Positions 42,713-51,014 of a DNA stretch of 64,000 bases are shown here, in pieces. Source of the DNA: Celeribacter indicus (lineage in GTDB: Bacteria > Pseudomonadota > Alphaproteobacteria > Rhodobacterales > Rhodobacteraceae); the NCBI RefSeq assembly GCF_000819565.1, contig NZ_CP004393.1, positions 4,216,001-4,280,000 on the forward strand, in the 5' to 3' direction. Position 1 is the first letter of the stretch; the number at the start of each line of letters is the position of its first letter. The translations under genes were made by a program, and so were the position numbers. Below the pieces are notes generated by a model. That model did not search any database and was not told the origin of the DNA. It worked only from the letters and a program-made list of their open reading frames with translations.

Positions 42713-44053
42713 TCAGAAAGCCGTGCGCACGCTGAGGCCGAAGATTTGCTCGTCATCTCCGTCCTCCTGTTCGACAGGCTCCGCGACATAGAGGGAGACC
42801 GGTGCCGAACCGACATCGAAGCTGACCGAAAGGCCGACGGAAGTCCTGCGATATCTCCGGTCGTCCACGGTCCCGCCCAGCGTGTCGTCGAGCCCCCAGG
42901 AGGCGCCGGTATCCACAAAGGCGCCGGCGACCAGCGGCGCGTTGAAGACGTCGTCGAAACGCCTTTGCACTTCGAAGGAACTGACGGCGAAGGTATTGCC
43001 GCCAAGCGGGTCATCCCCGTCCCTCGGCCCCACCCCGCGGGGCGCGAAACCGCGGAAACGGTCGGCGGCGGGAAAGAACCGGTCCACGGCGCGCGTGTCG
43101 TTGTCCCCCGCCCCGTCCACCGTTCCGGCACTGACGGAGATCAGCATCCGCCATCTGTCACCGAGCGGCACATAGGACCGGGTCTCGAGCCGGCTGTCGA
43201 AGATCTCGTCCTCCGTGCCGAGGTTCCAGAAATACTGGTCGAAGGAGACCGAATAGCCCACCGCGTGCCACCTGTCCTCCGTCTCGGAAAAGGAGGCATG
43301 CGCCACGCCGAGATGCAGGAAGGGCGCGTCGAGGCCGGAGATTTCCTCGCGGGCGATGAGCGGGCTTGCGTCTGCCTCGATCCCGGTCTGGGAATGATCG
43401 CGATATCCAATGCCGCCGGTCAGCCGCAGGTTTTCACGCGGCGTCCAGACCAGATAGGCCTCGATCTGCTTGTTCTCGTGGGTGTAGGACAGGTCGTCGA
43501 AGGACAATTCGCCATAGCCGAGATCCAGCCCGAGATCGAGATTCTCCCGGAACTCCGCACGATAGAAGCGGCTCGTGGCGCGCTTCACCTCCGGGTTGTA
43601 GTCGAGCTTGAGGGAGCCGTAGGTGCCCGGAAACAGGTTGTATCGCTCGAAGAACAGGCTCGCGATCAGGCCGTCTTCCGACGCGTAGGCGAGAGAGGCC
43701 TCGATGCGCCCCGGCCGCGTGTTCAACTCCTTCACGGAGATCACGAGGACATCGCCTTCGGCGGAAAGAGCGACGGTCTCGAACACGCCGGTCGACATCA
43801 GGCATTCCTCGATCGCACGCAGCTCCAGATCCAGGTAGGGCACGCCGGCCTGCGCGCCGCAGGTCATGCGGATGTCGTCTTCCGGTATGAACTCGGCCCC
43901 GCGGACCTCGACGGCGCTGTAGCTCCGCAGCGCGGCCTGCGACGCCGCGCCCTGCGCAAGGCAAAGACAGGTCAGAAAAAGCGCAGTCCTGCGCAGGCGC
44001 GTTCCGGCGTTTCCGGATCGAACGCGATGTGGTCTCGAAATATGCGGCAGCAT
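42713..44053 (-). CDS. Omp85/BamA-like outer membrane protein with one POTRA-like domain
   Basis: 446 residues. Signal peptide (TALFLTCLCLAQGAASQA), then a POTRA-like domain (VEVRGAEFIPEDDIRMTCGAQAGVPYLDLELRAIEECLMSTGVFETVALSAEGDVLVISVKEL, about 48-112), then a beta-barrel rich in alternating strands. DRFRGFAPRGVGPRD matches the (V/F)RGF motif of the Omp85 L6 loop. Ends in Phe. Much shorter than BamA (five POTRA), closer to TamA-like or TpsB-like minimal forms. It is last in the T1SS operon, 47 bases after the HlyD gene. Confidence 0.8.
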   Translation of the reverse strand: MLPHISRPHRVRSGNAGTRLRRTALFLTCLCLAQGAASQAALRSYSAVEVRGAEFIPEDDIRMTCGAQAGVPYLDLELRAIEECLMSTGVFETVALSAEGDVLVISVKELNTRPGRIEASLAYASEDGLIASLFFERYNLFPGTYGSLKLDYNPEVKRATSRFYRAEFRENLDLGLDLGYGELSFDDLSYTHENKQIEAYLVWTPRENLRLTGGIGYRDHSQTGIEADASPLIAREEISGLDAPFLHLGVAHASFSETEDRWHAVGYSVSFDQYFWNLGTEDEIFDSRLETRSYVPLGDRWRMLISVSAGTVDGAGDNDTRAVDRFFPAADRFRGFAPRGVGPRDGDDPLGGNTFAVSSFEVQRRFDDVFNAPLVAGAFVDTGASWGLDDTLGGTVDDRRYRRTSVGLSVSFDVGSAPVSLYVAEPVEQEDGDDEQIFGLSVRTAF

Positions 44054-44100
44054 TCTTCTCTCTTCTTCAATCCCGCGAGGCCCGGCCCGCGCGTTCCCCC

Positions 44101-45276
44101 TTAGCGCAAGCGTGCGCGCATGAGCGGCCGCGTCAGATAGCTCAGCACGGACCGCTTTCCGCTCTCGATATCCACCTGGGCGACCATCCCCGGCCGGATC
44201 GAGTAGCTTTCGCCGTAGCGCTCGAGATAGCTCTGCTCGGTCCGCACCATCACGCGGTAGAAATCCTGCCGCCCCTGCGGCGTGTCCTCCTCGACCGTAT
44301 CCTCGGAAATCTGGGTAACCGTCCCGCGCAGATCGCCATAGGTGGCGAAATCATAGGCCGTGATCTTGACGCTCGCCGGCATCCCCGGCGCGACGAAGGC
44401 GACGTCGCGCGGCAAGACCTTCGTCTCGATCAGGAGCTGGTCGTCCGTCGGCGTGATCTCCATGATCGGCTCGCCCGGCTGCACGACACCGCCGAGTGTC
44501 GTGATCTCGATGTTGTTGATCCGGCCGGAGACGGGGGAGCGGATTTCCGTGCGGGTGAATTCGTCCTGCTTCTGGATGAGCTCCTGCTGAAGCGTGGTCA
44601 GCTTCGCCCGGCGCGCCGCGAGATCCTTGTAGGCGTCCTGGACATAGGCGTTCCGGGTCTCGTTGATCTTGCCGTCGAGTTCCGCCCTCTGCTGGCGGAG
44701 TTGCAGGAGGTCGATCTGGCTCACCGCGCCGCCTTCCACGAGCGGGCTGGTGATCTCGATCTGGCGCTCGATCGTGGCGCGTTCCTCCTCGAGCGAGGCG
44801 AGCGACGCCTCGAGCTTTGTGCGGCGCGCCTCGAACAGGCGCAGTTCGGTGACCTCCGCCTCGTTCGGCTCCGGCCCGTAGTCCAGTTCGGGCTTTTCGA
44901 GCACTTCCGCCTGGAGCCGGCTCACCTCCGCCTCCAGGGCGACGATTTCCGCCTGGGTCGCATTGAACGCGGTCTCCGAGCGGGTGGGGTCGAGCCGGGC
45001 GATGAGCTGCCCCTCCTCGACGATGTCGCCCTCGCTGACATGGAGCTCCGCAAGGATCCCGCCCTCGAGGCTCTGGATGGACTGCATCCGCCGCAGGGGC
45101 ACGACGCGCCCCTCGCCGCGGGTGATCTCGTTGATCTGCGCGATTGATGCCCAGAGGACCGCAATCACCACGGAGGCCACGACCGTCTGGATGACGAGGC
45201 GCGCCCGCTTCAGCGTCTGGCGCCGGATGCTGCCGTCTATATAGCTGGTCTCTATGGCGTCGAAGCTGTTGCTCAT
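44101..45276 (-). CDS. Type I secretion membrane fusion protein (HlyD family)
   Basis: 391 residues. One N-terminal membrane anchor (RLVIQTVVASVVIAVLWASIAQINEITRGEGRVVP) followed by a biotinyl/lipoyl-like half (SIQSLEGGILAELHVSEGDIVEEGQLIARLDPT), a long coiled coil (about 95-235) and the second half (RSPVSGRINNIEITTLGGVVQPGEPIMEI) and beta-barrel. Typical adaptor of adhesin-exporting T1SS such as LapC. Start 45276 overlaps the ABC gene stop as ATGA. Confidence 0.92.
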   Translation of the reverse strand: MSNSFDAIETSYIDGSIRRQTLKRARLVIQTVVASVVIAVLWASIAQINEITRGEGRVVPLRRMQSIQSLEGGILAELHVSEGDIVEEGQLIARLDPTRSETAFNATQAEIVALEAEVSRLQAEVLEKPELDYGPEPNEAEVTELRLFEARRTKLEASLASLEEERATIERQIEITSPLVEGGAVSQIDLLQLRQQRAELDGKINETRNAYVQDAYKDLAARRAKLTTLQQELIQKQDEFTRTEIRSPVSGRINNIEITTLGGVVQPGEPIMEITPTDDQLLIETKVLPRDVAFVAPGMPASVKITAYDFATYGDLRGTVTQISEDTVEEDTPQGRQDFYRVMVRTEQSYLERYGESYSIRPGMVAQVDIESGKRSVLSYLTRPLMRARLR

Positions 45277-47408
45277 TGCACCGCCTGCACGGGTTTCTTC
45301 TGGGCCGCGTTCGCACGGGCCGCGTTCAGGATCTGGAGCAGGTCGCCATCCCGCGCCACGCGCCCGTCCTTGAGAACGATCGCCCGCTCCGTCAGGCTCA
45401 GGAGCTCGCGCTTGTGGGTGGAGATGATCGTGGTGCGTCCCCGCAGCCATGTCTTGAGATACTCGATGACCTTCGCTTCGGTGACATGGTCGAAGGCCGA
45501 GGTCGGCTCGTCGAGCAGAACGATCTTCGGATCCTGCAACAGGACGCGGGCCAGCCCGATCGACTGTCTTTGCCCGCCGGACACGTTCGCGTTGCTCTGG
45601 ATCTGGAGATCGAGCCCGCGCACATGCTGGCGCACGAACTTGCCGAGGCCGACCGCATCCAGCGCCTCGAGCAGCTCATCGTCGGAATGCAGGCCGTGAT
45701 CCAGCAGGAGGTTGTCGCGCAGCGTCCCCTGGAACAGCGCGACGCTCTGCGGCAGGTAGCCGATTTGCCGCCGGCGGTCGATCGGGTCGATCTGGCTCAT
45801 GGCGAGATCGTCGAGCAGCACGCTGCCGGCCTGCGGATCGGTCAGCCCGGCGAGCAGCCGCAGCAGGGTCGACTTGCCGGCGCCGTTGCCGCCGAGCAGC
45901 GCCACCCTCTCCCCCGCGGCGATGCGCAGTTCGGGCAGGGCGATCACCGGCGGCGCCTGGGGATCGTGGCGAAAGACGACGTCCTGAAGGGCATAGGTTC
46001 CGCCGATCGCGCCCGCGCGCACGAAGTGCCGGTCGCTCGGGCGTTCCACCGGCAGCTTCATGATCGCGTCGAGCCCTTCCATCGCGGCGCGGACGTGTTG
46101 CCAGCGCGCCAGCAGGCCGGCCACCTGCCCCATCGGCGACATCGCGCGCGTCGAAAGCAGGGTGCAGGCGATCAGGCTGCCGACCGTCAGATCGCCGGCG
46201 CTGATCAGGTAGACGCCCGCGATCACGACACCGGCGTAGGCGAATTTCTGGACCGAGCTGACGAGCTGCGACATCAGCGTGGTGAGGTTGCGGGTCTTGA
46301 TCGCGGTCGTCGCCATGGTCGCAGTCAGTTGTGCATGGGCCCGCTGCAACCGCGCCTCGCCGCGCGCGGCCTTGACGGTTTCGAGATTGGAGATCGTTTC
46401 AAGGAGAAGCCCGTTCAGCGCAGCCGCCTCGCGGGTGTTCTCGCGCGAGGCGTGCCCCAGCTTCCTTTGCATGACCAGCCCCGGCAGGACCGTCAGCACG
46501 GTGCCCGCGACGACCACCCATGCCACCGGCCCGCCGATGAACCAGATCACGCCGATGAAGACGAGCACGAAGGGCAGGTCGCAGATCGCGGTGACGGTGG
46601 TCGAGGTGAAGAATTCCCGCACCGTCGCGAAGTCGCGCACCTGGTTGGCGAAGACGCCGGTCGAGGCGGGCTGGTTCACGAGGCGCATGTTGGCGACCTT
46701 GTCGAACAGCTGGGCCGAGAGGCGCAGGTCGAGATCGCGGCCGGAGACGTCCACGAGGGAGGAGCGCATCAGGCGAAGCACGAGTTCGAGCACGATCGAG
46801 ATGCCGACCCCGCTCGCGAGGATCCAGAGCGTGTCGAAGGCGTTGTTCGGAACCACGCGGTCATAGACCTGCATCGAGAACAGCGCCGTCGCGACGGCCA
46901 GAACGTTCGCCGCGAAGGAGGCGATCATGACATCGCGGTAGATCCACCAGTTTTCGAGCACCGGCCCCCGGAGCCAGTGGCCGCGCCCCGCCTTCTTCCC
47001 GTCCAGCCTGTCGGAGACGATGTCAATCGGCTTGGAGACGAGCACCCGCCCGTCGTGGAACCGTTCGAGTTCCTCGACCGTCCAGACCGTGCGGCCGCCG
47101 CCGGATTCCGGCAGGACGAGCGTCGCATTGTCAGCTGACAATTTTTCGAGCACGACCGTCCGCCCGTCCCTGAGAAAGGCCAGCACGGGCAGGCTGTGCT
47201 CGGGCAGGGATCGCAGGGGCTCGCGGCTGATACGGCAACTCATGTTCGCCCGCCGCAGGGCCAGCGGCGCGAGATCCACTGTCATCTTCTCGCCCTCGTT
47301 GCGCGGCAGGCCGTCGGTCAACTGCGCCTCGCTACAGGCCACACCCTGCACGCGGCACAATTCCAGCAATCCCAGAACGAGAGGATCTTGAGAAGATACG
47401 TTATCCAT
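45273..47408 (-). CDS. Type I secretion ABC transporter with C39-like domain (LapB-like)
   Basis: 711 residues. The N-terminus (LVLGLLELCRVQGVACSEAQLTDGLP) is a C39-like domain without the catalytic Cys-x-His arrangement, as in exporters of unprocessed repeat adhesins. Six membrane helices follow. ATPase: Walker A GGNGAGKST (about 505-513), signature VSGGQRQ, Walker B IVLLDEPTSAFD, H-loop STHK. GGAGAC precedes the start. Second gene of the TolC-ABC-HlyD-Omp85 operon, so probably exports the decapeptide-repeat proteins nearby. Confidence 0.93.
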   Translation of the reverse strand: MDNVSSQDPLVLGLLELCRVQGVACSEAQLTDGLPRNEGEKMTVDLAPLALRRANMSCRISREPLRSLPEHSLPVLAFLRDGRTVVLEKLSADNATLVLPESGGGRTVWTVEELERFHDGRVLVSKPIDIVSDRLDGKKAGRGHWLRGPVLENWWIYRDVMIASFAANVLAVATALFSMQVYDRVVPNNAFDTLWILASGVGISIVLELVLRLMRSSLVDVSGRDLDLRLSAQLFDKVANMRLVNQPASTGVFANQVRDFATVREFFTSTTVTAICDLPFVLVFIGVIWFIGGPVAWVVVAGTVLTVLPGLVMQRKLGHASRENTREAAALNGLLLETISNLETVKAARGEARLQRAHAQLTATMATTAIKTRNLTTLMSQLVSSVQKFAYAGVVIAGVYLISAGDLTVGSLIACTLLSTRAMSPMGQVAGLLARWQHVRAAMEGLDAIMKLPVERPSDRHFVRAGAIGGTYALQDVVFRHDPQAPPVIALPELRIAAGERVALLGGNGAGKSTLLRLLAGLTDPQAGSVLLDDLAMSQIDPIDRRRQIGYLPQSVALFQGTLRDNLLLDHGLHSDDELLEALDAVGLGKFVRQHVRGLDLQIQSNANVSGGQRQSIGLARVLLQDPKIVLLDEPTSAFDHVTEAKVIEYLKTWLRGRTTIISTHKRELLSLTERAIVLKDGRVARDGDLLQILNAARANAAQKKPVQAVQ

Positions 47409-47441
47409 GGTGCAGTCTCCGATCTCGCATGTCCGTCTCGC

Positions 47442-48734
47442 CTACAACGTCCCCGACTGTGCCTGGAGCAGGGTTCCGAGCACGCCGAGATCCTTCGCGG
47501 ACTCGTATTCCGTCCTCTTGCGCTCGTCATACGCATCGACCTGGTCGATCTGGGCGTCGTAGAGGTCACGGCCCGTGGTCAGCAGATCGAGGATTTCACG
47601 TCTCCCGGCGATGAACTGGTCTTCGTAGGTGTTCAGAACCTTTTCCGCTTCGGTCAGTTGCACGCCACGTGCCACTTCGCTCCGGGTCAGAAGCTCCAGG
47701 CGTTCAAGTGCGCTGGCAGCCGTGTTCCTGAGCTGGCGTTCCGTGGCGTCGAGCGAGGATTTCGCGCCATCCAGGGCGAGGCGGGCGGACTGGATCTCGC
47801 GTTGTCCGAAACTGCGCGAACTCAGGTCCACTCCGGCGGAGATCCCGAGGGCCGTCTGCGTGTCGCCACCGTTGAGGTCGGTGCGGGCCTGCGCCTGGAG
47901 CTTGATCGTCGGGAGGCGTGCGGCCTTCGCGACCCCGATCCCCGCCTCGGCTTCGAGCACCTTCGCACGCGCCGCGATATATTGCGGGGAGATGCGCACG
48001 GCCGCGTCGATCTTGCCCTGCGTCGCATAGATGTTCTCGAAACCGAGCGCCGGGGGAACGCTCACGCTGCCGACGGGCTGGCCCACGAGGAAATCGAGCT
48101 GGGACATCGCGATCTGCCGGTTCGCGAGGATCTGGGTATACTGATCTTCGGCGCGGGCGATCTCGAGACGCGCGCGCGCCACCTCGCTGTTGTCGCTGAC
48201 CCCGGCGCGGGCGCGGTCCTCGGCCTGTGAGGACAGCCGGCGGGCGAATTCCAGATATTGCCGGGTGAAGGCGAGTTTCTTGTCCATCACCTCGACATCC
48301 AGAAAGAAGCCCGCGATCTCGAAGGTCAGGTCCTCGATGGCGGCTTTCAGATCGGTGATCGCCTTGACACGGGCATGCGACGCCTCGTCGATCCGGCCGC
48401 GCGTCAGGCCCCAGTCGAACAGGACCTGTTCCACGCTCAGCGTCGCACCGGCGCCATTGCTGTCCGTGGTGCTGCTTTCGCCGGACAGGCTGATGGACGG
48501 GAAATAGGCGTCCCGCGCCGCCTGGATATCGACGGAGCGGACCGCGACCTCCTGCCGGAGGGCGGCGAGACCCGGATCCTGCGACGTGGACAGCAGAACC
48601 GCCTCCTGCAACGACATCTGTGCGGCGGCGGACGAACAGAGGACCGAAAGCCCGAAAAGCGCCGTGAAAAACACGGTGAGCGTCGAAATATGGGTTCGGA
48701 CGGTCCCGAAAGAAGAAAACGCGACAGAGGCCAT
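47442..48734 (-). CDS. TolC-family outer membrane efflux protein
   Basis: 430 residues with signal peptide (STLTVFFTALFGLSVLCSSAAAQ) and two OEP repeats (SLQEAVLLSTSQDPGLAALRQEVAVRSVDIQAARDAYFPSISLSGE; KVLEAEAGIGVAKAARLPTIKLQAQAR) with long helices. ATG 48734 follows GGGGGAGG. First in the T1SS operon, 33 bases before the ABC gene. Outer membrane channel for the exporter. Confidence 0.9.
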   Translation of the reverse strand: MASVAFSSFGTVRTHISTLTVFFTALFGLSVLCSSAAAQMSLQEAVLLSTSQDPGLAALRQEVAVRSVDIQAARDAYFPSISLSGESSTTDSNGAGATLSVEQVLFDWGLTRGRIDEASHARVKAITDLKAAIEDLTFEIAGFFLDVEVMDKKLAFTRQYLEFARRLSSQAEDRARAGVSDNSEVARARLEIARAEDQYTQILANRQIAMSQLDFLVGQPVGSVSVPPALGFENIYATQGKIDAAVRISPQYIAARAKVLEAEAGIGVAKAARLPTIKLQAQARTDLNGGDTQTALGISAGVDLSSRSFGQREIQSARLALDGAKSSLDATERQLRNTAASALERLELLTRSEVARGVQLTEAEKVLNTYEDQFIAGRREILDLLTTGRDLYDAQIDQVDAYDERKRTEYESAKDLGVLGTLLQAQSGTL

Positions 48735-49024
48735 CAAGACGCCTCCCCCTCGCTTCGGAAGGGCGCCACTGTCCCAAGCCTCAATGCCGCAGATACGCTC
48801 ATCCGCTCCCCCTGAAACATTTGTCATTGAATCCGGCATGTGCCGCAATCAATGAGAACGGTCTCTTTTTCAAAATATCAACCGCGTCCCGCCTGCATCG
48901 GGTCGCATTGCTGTTCTTCCCCGCCCAAAAGGCGGTACGATCTACAAACTACACCCTGAGTTGCGTTTCAAGGTAGATCTGAGACATATCTTAAGTTTCA
49001 GTTCAAAGCGTACATTTGGTCACA

Positions 49025-50662
49025 TCACTGATCCGATTGGTCGGGCAGCAGACCATCGAGGAGGGAAACACCCAGATCGGGCCCATCGGAAAGCTCGAAA
49101 ACAGAGCCGAGGTCCAGGGGACCGCCGTCGGTGAGCAATCCGGTCAGGCCATCGGCCAGCGACGCTGCGCCGTCCTCACCGAGGAGCGCCCCGAGCGCAT
49201 CCCCACCCGCGGCGAGATCGCTCTCCGCCGGGCCCAGGATCTCGCTCAGGAGGGTGTCGACCTCGCCTTCGTCCGCATCGCCGGTGCCGCCGATGACGCC
49301 CTGCTCGATCAGGAGCCCCGCCAGGCTGTCGTCGCCTGCGAGCCCCGCGAACAGGTCGCCGTCCGCATCGCCCAGAACGTCGAGGCCGAAGACATCGTCG
49401 TCACCGAGAAGGCCGGACACGATATCCGTGCCCGCATCGGCCAGGCCGGTGGTGACGTCCTCCCCGAGCCCGAGCAGGCCGTGCAGGAAACCGTCGTCGG
49501 AGGCGTCCTCGACGATCGGGGGCTCATCGGAGGGCGCCGGATCCCCGGCGGCGTCCGACCCGCCGCCACCGAGCAGACCGCCCAGAAGTCCGCCGGAGCC
49601 GAGGAGACCGCCGAGCAGGCCGTCATCCCCGAGGATCGGATCGAGCACCGGGATATCTCCGACGACGCCGTCGATCAGGCCATCCTCGCCGAAAAGCTGA
49701 TCGGTCAGGTCGGGAAGGAGACCGTTCTCGCCCAGAAGATCGTCGACGGGGCCGAGATCCAGGATCGGATCGAGAAGCCCGCCGAGCAGGCCGTCGTCTC
49801 CGAGGATCGGATCGAGGATGCCGTCGCCCGACAGAAGCCCGTCCTCTCCGGCGATGATGTCCACGATGCCCCCGAGCAGGCCGTCGTCCCCGAGGAGGTC
49901 TTCGAGGAAACCGAGGTCGATCAGGCCGTCTTCGCCGATCAGACCGTCGAGAAGCTCTCCGACCGCGCCCTCATCTCCGAGCAGCCCGGACAGGATCCCG
50001 TCCTCGCCGAAAAGCGCGTCGAGAAGGGAATCCAGAAGGCCCTCGTCCCCGAGAATCGGATCGAGAACGGTATCGAGGAGACCGCCCCCTCCGTCGTTGT
50101 CCGAATTGCCGCCCGGCAGGACGCCCTGGGACGTGCCGGTGCCGACGCCGGAAAAGGAGGATGCCCCCTCCGCCCCGGCAATCTCCGCGAGCACCGCCTG
50201 GGCCCGGTCGGCCGCATATCCGGCATTCTCGATCTCGCTCGTCCGCCCCGCTGCGGCGGCGCCACCGGCGGCCACTTCAGAGAGCGCGGGGTCGATCACA
50301 TCCTCGACGACAGGGGCGGAAAGCACGGACGGCTGGGCCGCCACCTCCTCCCCGGCAACGCCGCCGGCGGGCTTTGCCGGCGCCATGGTCCCCGCGGCGA
50401 CGGAGGTCGCATCGCCTTCGTTCGGGGTGTCGCTTTCGCCGCCGGCCTCGCCGGCGAAGGCGGCGGCGTCCCGGTTCGACCCAAGTTGCAGCGCCAGCCC
50501 CATGCCGATCGCAGTGGCGGTCATGCCGTTGAGACTTGAGCTCCCGGAAAGCCGATCGGGCCGTGCGTCATCCGCCGCGCGGGGAAGCAGGTCCAACTCC
50601 TGCGGCCGCTCGCTCTTGCCAATCTGTTTCTTCTCGGTCGCCAACTCGAAAACCTCCACCAC
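49025..50662 (-). CDS. Decapeptide-repeat-like protein 3 (no BapA-like prefix)
   Basis: 545 residues from GTG. The first ~210 residues are non-repetitive: a charged start (ELATEKKQIGKSERPQELDLLPR), a Gly/Ala segment (NGMTATAIGMGLALQLGSNRDAAAF), and an acidic Ala-rich stretch. The rest is repeats of 10-15 residues ([52 protein letters not shown]), looser than in proteins 1 and 2, with no Gly-Asp array. Ends DLGVSLLDGLLPDQSDQ. No signal peptide. It lies upstream of the T1SS operon on the same strand, 290 bases away. Likely the third cargo. Confidence 0.75.
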   Translation of the reverse strand: MVEVFELATEKKQIGKSERPQELDLLPRAADDARPDRLSGSSSLNGMTATAIGMGLALQLGSNRDAAAFAGEAGGESDTPNEGDATSVAAGTMAPAKPAGGVAGEEVAAQPSVLSAPVVEDVIDPALSEVAAGGAAAAGRTSEIENAGYAADRAQAVLAEIAGAEGASSFSGVGTGTSQGVLPGGNSDNDGGGGLLDTVLDPILGDEGLLDSLLDALFGEDGILSGLLGDEGAVGELLDGLIGEDGLIDLGFLEDLLGDDGLLGGIVDIIAGEDGLLSGDGILDPILGDDGLLGGLLDPILDLGPVDDLLGENGLLPDLTDQLFGEDGLIDGVVGDIPVLDPILGDDGLLGGLLGSGGLLGGLLGGGGSDAAGDPAPSDEPPIVEDASDDGFLHGLLGLGEDVTTGLADAGTDIVSGLLGDDDVFGLDVLGDADGDLFAGLAGDDSLAGLLIEQGVIGGTGDADEGEVDTLLSEILGPAESDLAAGGDALGALLGEDGAASLADGLTGLLTDGGPLDLGSVFELSDGPDLGVSLLDGLLPDQSDQ

Positions 50663-51014
50663 TCTGCCGCCTCAGCAGTATAGGATCCACCGCAACATGA
50701 GCTACGGTGGATCAGTATATAAAGCCGTCCGATCACCATCTGAATATCCGGCCCGGACGGGTGGCACCCTCTCATCTGGCGCCACTATACATACCTATGG
50801 CATGATCTGAAATATAATTAGTATGCCACAATGACTTTAATTTTACCGAATCACGAAACGAACTTCCGTGGCACTTTAAAACCTTTCCAAAAAATCCATT
50901 AGAAATCAAGCACACTGGCTTCCTCTCAACCACAGGCCGTCACGTCGGAAAAGTATATAATCTAAAGTATTATTCCTCTCAAACTGTGTCAGGGAAGTGC
51001 TTCCGCGAATCAAC
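50663..51014. other. AT-rich region upstream of repeat-protein gene 3
   Basis: 352 bases without a gene, distinctly AT-rich. Contains ATACATACCTATGG at 50787-50800, related to ATAGGTATACAT before repeat gene 2, and ATCTAAAGTAT at 50960-50970, identical in reverse complement to the element before the small-protein pair. It should carry the promoter of gene 3; the end also serves the 3' flank of the MurF-like gene. Confidence 0.5.

Noticed and set aside
49016..50539. 507-residue plus-strand frame across repeat gene 3
   Set aside because: Same cause: antisense of a regular repeat gene. The minus frame resembles the other repeat proteins.
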